Source: JAOUEA01 sp963810945
GTDB taxonomy: Bacteria > Actinomycetota > UBA4738 > HRBIN12
Reading direction: 5' to 3'
NCBI GenBank assembly: GCA_963810945.1
Contig: CAWEPI010000004.1
Location: forward strand, 1-64,000
Length of the DNA stretch: 64,000 bases
Part shown: piece after piece, positions 39,524 to 47,274 of the stretch
Numbering within the stretch: position 1 is the stretch's first letter
How the letters are laid out: every line of letters starts with the position of its first letter
Made by a program: the position numbers and the translations under genes
The notes under the pieces: generated by a model
Told to the model about the DNA's origin: nothing
Databases searched by the model: none
Seen by the model: the letters and a program-made list of their open reading frames with translations, nothing else

Positions 39524-39742
39524 TTGCCGAAGAAAGACGCCATCGAGATGGAGGGAACGGTCGTCGAGCCGTTGCCCAACGCCATGTTCAGGGTGAAGCT
39601 GGACAACGACCACCTGGTGCTGGCGCACATCTCGGGGAAGATGCGGATGCACTACATCCGGATCCTGCCCGGCGACCGGGTCTTGGTGGAGCTCTCGCCG
39701 TACGACCTCACACGGGGCCGTGTGGTGTATCGCTACAAGTAG
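39524..39742 (+). CDS. infA: Translation initiation factor IF-1
   Basis: It is 72 aa from TTG 39524, giving MPKKDAIEMEGTVVEPLPNA and then SGKMRMHYIRILPGDRV, an S1/OB-fold protein that covers the A site during initiation. A longer in-frame reading upstream is not used, because IF-1 is always about 72 aa and starts with this motif. The purine-rich stretches GAAGGA and CTGGAG lie upstream of the TTG. Confidence 0.95.
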   Translation: MPKKDAIEMEGTVVEPLPNAMFRVKLDNDHLVLAHISGKMRMHYIRILPGDRVLVELSPYDLTRGRVVYRYK

Positions 39743-39760
39743 GATCGATCGGGAGTAGAG

Positions 39761-39874
39761 ATGAAGGTACGTCCCTCGGTGAAGAAGATCTGCGACAAGT
39801 GCCGCGTGATCCGCCGGCGCGGGAACATCCTCGTCATCTGCTCGAACCCGCGGCACAAGCAGCGTCAAGGCTGA
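39761..39874 (+). CDS. rpmJ: Ribosomal protein L36, zinc-binding form
   Basis: It is only 37 aa, starting MKVRPSVKKICDKCRVIRRR. The zinc ligands are Cys11, Cys14, Cys27 and His32. ATG 39761 is preceded by GGGAGTAGAG. It lies 18 bp after infA and 16 bp before rpsM, the standard position. Confidence 0.95.
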   Translation: MKVRPSVKKICDKCRVIRRRGNILVICSNPRHKQRQG

Positions 39875-39890
39875 GAAGGAGACCCATCAG

Positions 39891-40271
39891 GTGGCACGGA
39901 TCGCAGGCGTCGACCTCCCCCGCGACAAGCGGCTGGACATCGCGCTGACCTACATCTACGGGATCGGCACCACCAACGCCAACAGGATCGTGACGGGCGC
40001 CGACGTCGACGCCGCCACCAAGGTGCGCGACCTCTCCGAGGACGAGGTCCTCAAGATCCGCGCCTACATCGACCAGAACTTCAAGGTCGAGGGCGACCTC
40101 CGCCGCGAGGTGGCGCAGGACATCAAGCGGAAGATCGAGATCGGTTGCTACGCCGGCATCCGCCACCGCCGCAGCCTGCCGGTGCGCGGCCAGCGTACGC
40201 ACACGAACGCGCGGACCCGCAAGGGCCCGAAGAAGGCCATCGCCGGCAAGAAGAAGGCGACCAAGAAGTAA
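39891..40271 (+). CDS. rpsM: Ribosomal protein S13
   Basis: It is 126 aa, starting MARIAGVDLPRDKRLDIALT. YIYGIGTTNANRIV is the helix-hairpin motif and the end is RGQRTHTNARTRKGPKKAIA plus a Lys-rich tail that reaches the P-site tRNA. GTG 39891 follows GAAGGAGA. Confidence 0.97.
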   Translation: MARIAGVDLPRDKRLDIALTYIYGIGTTNANRIVTGADVDAATKVRDLSEDEVLKIRAYIDQNFKVEGDLRREVAQDIKRKIEIGCYAGIRHRRSLPVRGQRTHTNARTRKGPKKAIAGKKKATKK

Positions 40272-40286
40272 GGGAGCTCCACACCG

Positions 40287-40679
40287 ATGGCGAAGCCCAA
40301 AGCCAAGAAGACGAAGCGTCGCGAGAAGAAGCACGTCGTCCACGGACAGGCGCACATCAAGTCGACGTTCAACAACACCATCGTCACCATCACGGACCTG
40401 CAAGGGAACACCCTGAGCTGGGCGAGCGCGGGCAACGTGGGGTTCAAGGGCTCCCGCAAGTCCACGCCGTTCGCCGCGCAGCTGGCCGCCGAGAAGGCGG
40501 CGCGCGCCGCACAGGAGCACGGCCTGCAGAAGGTCGACGTCTTCGTCAAGGGCCCGGGTTCGGGCCGCGAGACCGCCATCCGATCGCTGGCGGCCGCCGG
40601 CCTGGAGGTGGCGGGCATCTCCGATGTCACGCCGGTTCCGCACAACGGTTGCCGGCCACGTAAGCGTCGCCGCGTCTAG
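40287..40679 (+). CDS. rpsK: Ribosomal protein S11
   Basis: It is 130 aa. A Lys-rich start precedes HIKSTFNNTIVTITDLQGNT, and the end is DVTPVPHNGCRPRKRRRV, as in all S11 proteins. It forms the platform of the 30S subunit. rpsD, which follows rpsK in many bacteria, is absent; rpoA comes next after 96 bp. Confidence 0.97.
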   Translation: MAKPKAKKTKRREKKHVVHGQAHIKSTFNNTIVTITDLQGNTLSWASAGNVGFKGSRKSTPFAAQLAAEKAARAAQEHGLQKVDVFVKGPGSGRETAIRSLAAAGLEVAGISDVTPVPHNGCRPRKRRRV

Positions 40680-40775
40680 TCGGACGCCGGCGAACACCCG
40701 GCGCCCCGATGGGCGCCCGGGAGACCACGACGCGGGGTAGGAGTGGATGATCCCCCGCCGAAGGAGGGAACCGCC

Positions 40776-41705
40776 TTGTTCATCGTCGCGAGGCCTCAGA
40801 TCGCTGAGGACGTCCTCACGCCCACACGCTCGAAGTTCACGATCGAGCCGCTGGAGCCCGGGTTCGGCTACACGGTCGGCAACTCGCTCCGCCGCACGCT
40901 GCTGTCCTCGATCCCCGGCGCCGCCATCTCGTCCGTGCGGATCGACGGCGTGCTGCACGAGTTCTCGACCATCCCCAAGGTCACGGAGGACGTCACCGAC
41001 ATCATCCTGAACCTGAAGGAGCTCGTGGTTCGCTCCGAGCTCGAAGAGCCCACCACGATCTACCTCAAGGCCAAGGGCCAGGCCGAGGTCACGGCCGGGG
41101 ACATCGCGCCGCCCGCCGGCATCGAGATCCTGAACCCCGACCTGCACATCGCCTCCCTGGGCAAGGGCGCGTCCGTGGAGATGGAGATGACGGTCGAGCG
41201 TGGCGTCGGCTACCGGATGGCGGACAAGAACAAGAAGCCCCGCGATCCGATCGGCGTGATCCCGGTGGACTCCATCTTCTCGCCGGTGCGCAAGGTGAGC
41301 TACGCGGTGGAGAACACGCGCGTGGAGCAGATGACCGACCGCGACCGCCTGATCCTCGACGTGGAGACCGACGGTTCGGTCACCGCGCGCGAGGCCGTCG
41401 CTTCGGCCGGCGGCACGCTCCTGGAGCTCGTGAACCTCTTCGCCGAGCTCGCCGACGCCGCGAGCGTGACGGTGGGTCCGGCCGAGGACGAGGAGGTCCC
41501 CGGCGACTACGCCATCACGATCGAGGAGCTCAACCTGTCTGTGCGTTCCTACAACTGCCTGAAGCGCGAGGGCATCAACGCGGTGGGCGACCTGGTGCTG
41601 AAGAGCGAGTCCGAGCTGATGGACATCCGCAACTTCGGCCAGAAGTCGATCGACGAGGTCAAGGCCAAGCTCGAGGAGCTCGGCCTCGGACTGCGGGAGG
41701 AGTGA
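40776..41705 (+). CDS. rpoA: RNA polymerase alpha subunit
   Basis: It is 309 aa. The N-terminal dimerisation domain has EPLEPGFGYTVGNSLRRTLL. The C-terminal domain (about 245-305) includes LNLSVRSYNCLKREGINAVG and FGQKSIDEVKAKLEELGL, which contact UP elements and activators. TTG 40776 is chosen because a full AAGGAGGG ribosome site sits at 40761-40768; this gives the usual actinobacterial N-terminus FIVARPQIAED. An upstream in-frame GTG at 40743 is rejected for that reason. Confidence 0.97.
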   Translation: MFIVARPQIAEDVLTPTRSKFTIEPLEPGFGYTVGNSLRRTLLSSIPGAAISSVRIDGVLHEFSTIPKVTEDVTDIILNLKELVVRSELEEPTTIYLKAKGQAEVTAGDIAPPAGIEILNPDLHIASLGKGASVEMEMTVERGVGYRMADKNKKPRDPIGVIPVDSIFSPVRKVSYAVENTRVEQMTDRDRLILDVETDGSVTAREAVASAGGTLLELVNLFAELADAASVTVGPAEDEEVPGDYAITIEELNLSVRSYNCLKREGINAVGDLVLKSESELMDIRNFGQKSIDEVKAKLEELGLGLREE

Positions 41706-41710
41706 GCTAG

Positions 41711-42076
41711 GTGCCGCAGCCCAAGAAGGGACCCCGTCTGGGTTCCAACCCGTCGCATCAGAAGCTGCTGCTCAGCACGCTGGCGGCCCAGCTGTTCACG
41801 CACGAGGCCATCAACACCACCGAGGCCAAGGCGAAGGCGCTGCGTCCCTACGCCGAGAAGCTGATCACGTACGCCAAGCGCGGCGACCTCGCCGCGCGCC
41901 GCGAGGTGCTGAAGGACATCCCGGATCGCGACGTGGTCGCGCGCCTGTTCCACGAGATCGGGCCGCGCTTCACGGATCGCCCCGGCGGCTACACGCGGAT
42001 CCTGAAGCTGGGTCCGCGCAAGGGCGACGCCGCGCCGATGGCGCGCATCGAACTGGTGGAGCGCGAGGGCATCTAA
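41711..42076 (+). CDS. rplQ: Ribosomal protein L17
   Basis: It is 121 aa. MPQPKKGPRLGSNPSHQKLL and LAAQLFTHEAINTTEAKAKA are the family start, and RILKLGPRKGDAAPMARIEL is near the end. The start is GTG 41711, 5 bp after rpoA. It is the last gene of the alpha cluster and is followed by a perfect 14-bp terminator stem. Confidence 0.97.
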   Translation: MPQPKKGPRLGSNPSHQKLLLSTLAAQLFTHEAINTTEAKAKALRPYAEKLITYAKRGDLAARREVLKDIPDRDVVARLFHEIGPRFTDRPGGYTRILKLGPRKGDAAPMARIELVEREGI

Positions 42077-42098
42077 GTCCCGCCGCCGCACGGATCCA

Positions 42099-42129
42099 CG
42101 GGAGGCCGGGGCCGAGCCCCGGCCTCCCG
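42099..42129 (+). terminator. Terminator after rplQ
   Basis: A perfect 14-bp stem (42099-42112 with 42116-42129, CGGGAGGCCGGGGC) has a CGA loop and starts 22 bp after the rplQ stop. It ends the ribosomal superoperon. Confidence 0.8.
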
Positions 42130-42181
42130 CCGCGAGGCGGCTACGCCGGTCACAGGGCCGACGAGGTCGTATCCTCCGGCG

Positions 42182-44077
42182 ATGCGCTTTCCGGAACCCC
42201 AGCGAACCGAGGTGGACGGGATCCCCGTCTGGTATTCCGACGTGCCCGGACCTTGCCTGGCCGGGCTCGTCTTCCGGGTGGGGCGCGCCGATGAGTCACT
42301 CCCGCTGGGCGGTGTCTCGCACCTCGTCGAGCACCTGGCGCTCGAGCGGCTCGCGGCCGGCGACTACGACATGAACGGTTCGGTGAGGCTCCTCACCACC
42401 GATCTGCGGATCTCGGGCACCCAGGAGGAGGCCGAGCGCTTCCTCCGGGAGGCGTGCGAGAGCCTCTCGGATCTGCAACTCGACCGCCTGGACATCGAGC
42501 GGCGCATCCTGCGAACGGAGGCCTTCCGTTCGAGCGGCAGCGCCGGCAGGACGATGACGGCGCGGTTCGGCAACGGCACGTTCGGGCTGGTCGACTGGTT
42601 CGAGCTCGGGCTGAGGAGCATGACGCCCGATCAGGTCGGCGCGTGGTGCCGGGAGCGGTTCAACCGCGCCAACGCCGTGCTCTGGATGACCCGCCCGCCC
42701 ACAGACGCGCTCCGCCTCCCCCTGCCCGAGGGGTCGCTGTTCCCTCCGCGTCCCCTCGAGCTGTCGCCGTACCTGGTGGCCCCCGCGCACGCGCACGGCC
42801 CACCGGGGTCGATGAGCTGCTCCATGCTGGCGCGCCGCGAGATGCCGCTCTACGTCGCCGTCGAGGTCGCCCGGAGGCGCGCGTTCGACCAGATCCGACG
42901 GGAACAGGGTCTCAGCTACTCGGCGTTCTCGTGGGAGGAGCGTCTGGGTCCCGACGACAGCATGATGAGTGTGGGGATCGACGCCTTGCCCGATCACGAG
43001 GAGGACGTCACCGCCCGGTTCGTAGCCCTGCTCGAAGCGGTCGCGGCGGGTCCGCTGACGAGCGAAGAGGTGGCGCGCGCGTGTGAGGCGTCGATGCCCT
43101 GGAGCTCGACCAACCCGTCTCGGCCTGCTTTCGAGGCTGCCCGGATGGCGGTCGGCGACCTGATCGAGCACGCCCCGACCGGATGGGACGAGCTCGAGCG
43201 ACAGGCCGAGACGCTCACCCCCGAGGCCGTCGCCACGGCGTTCGCGACTGCCCTCGAGACCGCGCTGCTCGTGGTCCCCGAGGACGTCGAACCAGGCGGA
43301 CGGTTCGAACCGGTCGTCGCAGAGCCGCCGTCGCGTCGCATGCAGGGCCGGTTGTACGTGCGATGGGACGGCAACACCGTGGACGAGGTCATCGCGAGTC
43401 CGGAGGGCGTGAGCCGGGCCACGTCCATCGGCAGCATCTCCTCGGTCGACTACGACGACTGCGTCGCGGTGACGATCGACCCTCGCGGCACGATGTGGAT
43501 GTTCGGTCGATGGGGCAACGAGGTCCGGCTCGACCTCAACCAGCTCCGCCGAGGACACGAGCTCGCCAAGATCATCCAGGACCGCGTGGGGGATCGCTGG
43601 GTGGACCTGCATGCCGACGCGATCGGATGGTTCTCCGTCCAGTCGGCCATGGAACGCCACGATGCGATGAACGTCGAGACGATGTGGCGCGAGCTCGAGC
43701 TGCTTGCCTCGGTCCGCGCCTTCGGCGAGCGGATCCTCGCCGTGGCGTTCGCCGACCTGAACGGGCGGGGGATCCTCGCCGCCACGGACGCCCGCGTCCT
43801 GCATCTCTCGCACGCACGCGAAGCCGCCCCGTTGGCCGCGTGGGACCGCGCCGACATCACGGGCGTGCGCGTGAGCTCCGGGCTCCGGGGAGCACGCCTG
43901 CACATCCATCTCGACGGCCGCGTCGTCTCCTTCGATCAGGTCCGGCCGCGCTCCCTCGCTTCCGAGTTCGAGCTCCTCCTCGCGCCCGTGATCGAGGAGG
44001 ATGCGTCGCAGGAAGGGTCTGCGGATGCCGGTTCGGCGAGGAGCGGCACGCCCGGGGACGAGCCGTCCTCACCGTAG
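42182..44077 (+). CDS. M16-like zinc peptidase fused to probable PH-like domains
   Basis: It is 631 aa. The inverted zinc motif HxxEH of M16 (pitrilysin/insulinase) peptidases is exact at His47-Leu-Val-Glu50-His51, inside GGVSHLVEHLALERL, and Glu113 is a candidate third ligand. An M16-type body follows to about residue 365 (MPLYVAVEVARRRAFDQIRR, LSYSAFSWEE). The rest is not peptidase: about 385-460 and 515-605 are beta-rich with one C-terminal helix each, and the last (GILAATDARVLHLS, then ITGVRVSSGLRGARLHI) resembles bacterial PH/GRAM-like domains. There is no signal peptide or membrane helix, so it is probably cytoplasmic. TATCCT 6 nt before ATG 42182 suggests a leaderless mRNA. Function is unknown. 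The PH call is inferred from pattern only. Confidence 0.65.
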   Translation: MRFPEPQRTEVDGIPVWYSDVPGPCLAGLVFRVGRADESLPLGGVSHLVEHLALERLAAGDYDMNGSVRLLTTDLRISGTQEEAERFLREACESLSDLQLDRLDIERRILRTEAFRSSGSAGRTMTARFGNGTFGLVDWFELGLRSMTPDQVGAWCRERFNRANAVLWMTRPPTDALRLPLPEGSLFPPRPLELSPYLVAPAHAHGPPGSMSCSMLARREMPLYVAVEVARRRAFDQIRREQGLSYSAFSWEERLGPDDSMMSVGIDALPDHEEDVTARFVALLEAVAAGPLTSEEVARACEASMPWSSTNPSRPAFEAARMAVGDLIEHAPTGWDELERQAETLTPEAVATAFATALETALLVVPEDVEPGGRFEPVVAEPPSRRMQGRLYVRWDGNTVDEVIASPEGVSRATSIGSISSVDYDDCVAVTIDPRGTMWMFGRWGNEVRLDLNQLRRGHELAKIIQDRVGDRWVDLHADAIGWFSVQSAMERHDAMNVETMWRELELLASVRAFGERILAVAFADLNGRGILAATDARVLHLSHAREAAPLAAWDRADITGVRVSSGLRGARLHIHLDGRVVSFDQVRPRSLASEFELLLAPVIEEDASQEGSADAGSARSGTPGDEPSSP

Positions 44078-44086
44078 ACTCCGCAC

Positions 44087-44848
44087 ATGGCGCGCGTGCT
44101 CAGGCTGCTCCTCGCCTACGACGGCACGGCCTTCCGGGGGTGGGCCGCGCAACGCGACCCGGCCCTCCCGACGGTGGAGGGCGCCATCTCCGAGGTGCTC
44201 GCATCGGTGCTGCGGCAGCCCGTGAAGCTCAGCGTGGCGGGGCGCACCGACGCGGGCGTGCACGCGCGGGGCCAGGTGGCGTCGTTCTCCACCGATCGCG
44301 CCATCGCCTCGATCAAGATCCGCGATGCCCTGAACGGCCGCCTCGCACCCGCGATCGTCTGTCGCGAGGCGAGGACGGCGCCGCCCGGCTTCGACGCGCG
44401 CTTCTCGGCCAGCGCCCGCGAGTACCGCTACCGGATCGACACCGGTCCCGTCCCCGACCCGTTCACCGCCCGCTTCGTCTGGCACCGCGAGGGAACGCTG
44501 GACGCAGCGGCGATGCGGGCGGCCGCCCGCCACCTGGTGGGTGAGCACGACTTCACGTCGTTCTGCCGGCACCCCGGCCACGGGAGGCCCACGACGCGCG
44601 ACCTGCAGCGGCTGAGCGTCGTGGTGGTCGGGGAGCGCGTGGAGCTCGGGTTCCGCGCCAACGCCTTCCTCCACCAGATGGTGCGGGCGCTCACCGGCAC
44701 CCTCGTGCTGGTGGGGGACGGGAAGCTCGCACCTGAGGACGTGCGGCGGCTGCTGCGTTCGCGCGACCGGGCGGGGACGGGCAACCTCGCGCCCGCACAG
44801 GGGCTCACCCTGGAGCGCGTGGCGTACGGACGGAGGCGCGCACTTTGA
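44087..44848 (+). CDS. truA: tRNA pseudouridine synthase A
   Basis: It is 253 aa. The catalytic Asp lies in VAGRTDAGVHARGQVA. FRGWAAQRDPALPTVEGAI, YRYRIDTGPVPDPFTARFVW, HDFTSFCRH and NAFLHQMVRALTGTLVLVG follow in family order. It modifies uridines 38-40 in the tRNA anticodon arm. TAGACT at 44075-44080 is 6 nt before ATG 44087, so a leaderless promoter inside the end of the M16-like gene is likely. The truA-rplM-rpsI order is conserved in actinobacteria. Confidence 0.95.
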   Translation: MARVLRLLLAYDGTAFRGWAAQRDPALPTVEGAISEVLASVLRQPVKLSVAGRTDAGVHARGQVASFSTDRAIASIKIRDALNGRLAPAIVCREARTAPPGFDARFSASAREYRYRIDTGPVPDPFTARFVWHREGTLDAAAMRAAARHLVGEHDFTSFCRHPGHGRPTTRDLQRLSVVVVGERVELGFRANAFLHQMVRALTGTLVLVGDGKLAPEDVRRLLRSRDRAGTGNLAPAQGLTLERVAYGRRRAL

Positions 44849-44874
44849 CGCTGCTCGAGGCCCGCGGGTAACCT
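44845..44874 (+). promoter_or_regulatory. Promoter of rplM-rpsI
   Basis: TTGACG (44845-44850), overlapping the truA stop, is 18 bp from TAACCT (44869-44874). The leader to rplM is about 32 nt. Confidence 0.65.
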
Positions 44875-44912
44875 GGGGCGTCGGCCCACGACCCGGGCCG
44901 ACATCTCTGCGC

Positions 44913-45611
44913 ATGAAGACCTACTCTCCCAAGCCTGAGCACATCGAGCGCCGCTGGTACGTGATCGACGCCAGCGACCAGGTCCTCGGCCGCATCGCGT
45001 CCGAGGCCGCCGCGCTGCTCAGGGGGAAGCACAAGCCGATCTTCGCCCCGCACATGGACTGCGGCGATCACGTGATCATCGTGAACGCCGACAAGGTGGT
45101 CCTCACCGGCGGCAAGGAGATGAAGAAGGTCGCGTACCGGCACTCGGGCTACCCGGGCGGCATCACGGGCACGCGCTACGACGCGCTGATGGCCGAGCGC
45201 CCCGTGTTCGCGGTGGAGAAGGCCATCAAGGGCATGCTCCCCAAGAACCGTCTGGGACGTTCGATGGTGCGCAAGCTGCACGTCGTGGCCGGCGCCGAGC
45301 ACCCGCACGCGCCGCAGAAGCCGGAGCCGTACACCCTCGGTCGTCCGCCGAAGTGGGAGGGCCTCCCGCTGAAGACCCGCCACATCGCGCCGGAGAAGCC
45401 CACCTCCAAGCCGAAGGCGCCGACGGCCCCGGCCAAGGAGCCATCGGCCAAGAAGACCGCGGCGACGAAGCCCACCGCCGCCAAGAAGAGCGCGGCGAAG
45501 AAGCCCACCGCCGCCAAGAAGACCACGGCGAAGAAGTCGACCGCCAAGAAGTCGACCGCCAAGAAGACCACGGCGAAGAAGCCGGCGGCCGAGTCCGCCG
45601 AGAAGGAGTAG
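44913..45611 (+). CDS. rplM: Ribosomal protein L13 with a long Lys/Ala-rich C-terminal tail
   Basis: It is 232 aa, against about 147 for most L13 proteins. Residues 1-143 are a normal L13 (YVIDASDQVLGRIASEAAAL, VTGGKEMKK-type VVLTGGKEMKKVAYRHSGYP, MLPKNRLGRSMVRKLHVVAG). From about 144 the chain is low-complexity: a Pro/Lys linker, then roughly ten AKK-type units (KKSTA, KKTTA, KKPTAA) ending ESAEKE. Such tails resemble actinobacterial HupB and histone H1-like DNA/RNA-binding tails. The tail is strongly basic and should be disordered. It may contact rRNA or nucleic acid outside the ribosome; this is inference. Confidence 0.95.
   Translation: MKTYSPKPEHIERRWYVIDASDQVLGRIASEAAALLRGKHKPIFAPHMDCGDHVIIVNADKVVLTGGKEMKKVAYRHSGYPGGITGTRYDALMAERPVFAVEKAIKGMLPKNRLGRSMVRKLHVVAGAEHPHAPQKPEPYTLGRPPKWEGLPLKTRHIAPEKPTSKPKAPTAPAKEPSAKKTAATKPTAAKKSAAKKPTAAKKTTAKKSTAKKSTAKKTTAKKPAAESAEKE
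45456..45585 (+). repeat. Degenerate 15-bp tandem repeat encoding AKK units in rplM
   Basis: Units of the type AAGAAGnnnACCGCC recur in frame. Two adjacent copies, 45531-45545 and 45546-45560, are identical over all 15 bp (AAGAAGTCGACCGCC). The array encodes the lysine-rich L13 tail. Confidence 0.8.
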
Positions 45612-45618
45612 GCACCCA

Positions 45619-46014
45619 GTGGTCGCGACCGCAGCGAAGCTGAACACCGGACGCCGCAAGGAGGCCGTGGCGCGCGTGCGCCTCGTGCCCGGCGACGGCA
45701 ACTTCGAGATCAACGGCCGCGCCCTGGACGACTACTTCCCCACGCGGGTCCATCGCATGGTCGCGGTCTCACCCCTGCGGCTCGTCGGCAAGGAGAAGGA
45801 GTTCGACGTGATCGTCTCCATCCGCGGCGGCGGGGTCAGCGGCCAAGCCGGCGCGGTGCGTCTCGGCATCGCCCGCGCGTTGATCGACCTCGACCCGGAG
45901 CTGCGAACGCAGCTCAAAGCCGAGGGCTATCTCACCAGGGACGCCCGCGAGAAGGAACGACGGAAGTACGGCCTGAAGAAGGCCCGCAAGGCCCCGCAGT
46001 ACTCGAAGCGCTGA
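45619..46014 (+). CDS. rpsI: Ribosomal protein S9
   Basis: It is 131 aa with AKLNTGRRKEAVARVRLVPG, GQAGAVRLGIARALIDLDPE and the C-terminal KKARKAPQYSKR whose last residues touch the P-site tRNA. GTG 45619 lies 7 bp after rplM. A 10-bp hairpin follows the stop. Confidence 0.97.
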   Translation: MVATAAKLNTGRRKEAVARVRLVPGDGNFEINGRALDDYFPTRVHRMVAVSPLRLVGKEKEFDVIVSIRGGGVSGQAGAVRLGIARALIDLDPELRTQLKAEGYLTRDAREKERRKYGLKKARKAPQYSKR

Positions 46015-46024
46015 TCTCCTGAGC

Positions 46025-46048
46025 GTTCCGAGCCTGCGGGCTCGGAAC
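46025..46048 (+). terminator. Terminator hairpin after rpsI
   Basis: A 10-bp perfect stem (GTTCCGAGCC, 46025-46034 with 46039-46048) has a 4-nt loop and begins 10 bp after the rpsI stop. It separates the ribosomal genes from rtcB. Confidence 0.6.
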
Positions 46049-46070
46049 CGCGAACGAAGGAGGTCATCCC

Positions 46071-47255
46071 ATGCCGCACCAGCAGATCGCACCGGGAGTC
46101 GTGTCCTGGGCGTCCGAGCTGGACGACGCCACCAAGGAGCAGGCGGCCCGCACCGCACGCCTGCCCATCCTCGCCGGTCCCATCGCGCTGATGCCCGACG
46201 CCCACCTGGGCTTCGGCGCCACGATCGGATCCGTGATCGCCACCGAGACGGCGGTGATCCCGTCGGCCGTCGGGGTGGACATCGGGTGCGGGATGGCCGC
46301 GCGTCGGCTGGACCTGCGCGAGGACCAGCTGCCCGACGAGGGCCTCGACGGATGGGTGGGCGCGATGCGCGCCGCCGTGCCGGCGGGCCTGGGCAACTGG
46401 CACGAGGGGGGCGCGTCGGATGAGGCGCTCGCCTGGATGCGCGAGCATGCCCCGCCGCCGACCCTGCCCAAGCCCCAGCGTGCCGCGATGCAGCTCGGCA
46501 CCCTCGGCTCCGGCAACCACTTCGTGGAGCTGGCCCGCGACGAGGAGGGCCGGATCTGGATCCTGCTGCATTCCGGTTCGCGCGGCGGGGGCAACCAGCT
46601 CGCGACCCTGCACACCCGCACCGCCAAGAAGCTCCACGAGGGCCTCGGCACGCAGCTCGAGGACCCGGAGCTCGCATGGCTCCAGAAGGGCACCCCGGAG
46701 TTCGACGCGTACCTGCGCGACCTCGCCTGGTCGCAGGCGTACGCGCGCGAGAACCGCCGGTTGCTCCTGGAGGCCACCCATCGCCAGCTCGAGTCGGTGA
46801 TCGGCCGCGAGCTCGCCACGGCGGACGAGGTGAACTGCCACCACAACTACACCGAGCTGGAGGAGCACGACGGCCGCTGGCTGTGGATCACACGCAAGGG
46901 CGCGATCCACGCCGGCGTCGGCGCGCGCGGGCTGATCCCCGGCTCGATGGGACAGCGCTCCTACGTCGTGCGCGGCCTCGGCAGCGAGGACTCCTACACC
47001 TCGTGCTCGCACGGGGCCGGCCGTCGCATGAGCCGCACCCAGGCCCGCAAGACGCTCTCGGTGGAGACCCTCGAGCGTCAGATGGCGGGTCGGGCGTGGC
47101 AGGCGTCGGACGCGGCCGCGCTGCTCGACGAGGCTCCGGACGCCTACAAGCCCATCGATCGGGTGATGGCCGACCAGGCGGATCTGGTGTCGATCGAGCA
47201 CGCGCTGGAGTCCCTGGCCAACTACAAGGGGATCGAGCGCGCCCGCAGGCGATAG
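46071..47255 (+). CDS. rtcB: RNA-splicing ligase RtcB
   Basis: It is 394 aa, in the range of bacterial RtcB proteins. Motifs for manganese and GTP binding: MPDAHLGFGATIGSV, GVDIGCGMAARRL (Asp70, Cys73), LGSGNHFVELA, LLHSGSRGGG, NCHHNYTELEE and SCSHGAGRRMSR, where His314 is the residue guanylylated during ligation. It joins 2',3'-cyclic phosphate (or 3'-phosphate) and 5'-OH RNA ends and serves in RNA repair or tRNA/rRNA healing. A very strong ribosome site, AAGGAGGT (46057-46064), sits 6 nt before ATG 46071. No archease or RtcA/RtcR gene is adjacent. Confidence 0.95.
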   Translation: MPHQQIAPGVVSWASELDDATKEQAARTARLPILAGPIALMPDAHLGFGATIGSVIATETAVIPSAVGVDIGCGMAARRLDLREDQLPDEGLDGWVGAMRAAVPAGLGNWHEGGASDEALAWMREHAPPPTLPKPQRAAMQLGTLGSGNHFVELARDEEGRIWILLHSGSRGGGNQLATLHTRTAKKLHEGLGTQLEDPELAWLQKGTPEFDAYLRDLAWSQAYARENRRLLLEATHRQLESVIGRELATADEVNCHHNYTELEEHDGRWLWITRKGAIHAGVGARGLIPGSMGQRSYVVRGLGSEDSYTSCSHGAGRRMSRTQARKTLSVETLERQMAGRAWQASDAAALLDEAPDAYKPIDRVMADQADLVSIEHALESLANYKGIERARRR

Positions 47256-47274
47256 CGCCGGGAACCCGAGGTCT

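Noticed and set aside
42182..43900. Long minus-strand frame opposite the M16-like gene
   Set aside because: The plus-strand product has an intact HxxEH motif and sensible composition. The antisense product is Arg/His-rich with no motif.
45456..45585. CRISPR-like or satellite array
   Set aside because: The short repeats are in frame and encode the Lys-rich L13 tail. There are no spacers.
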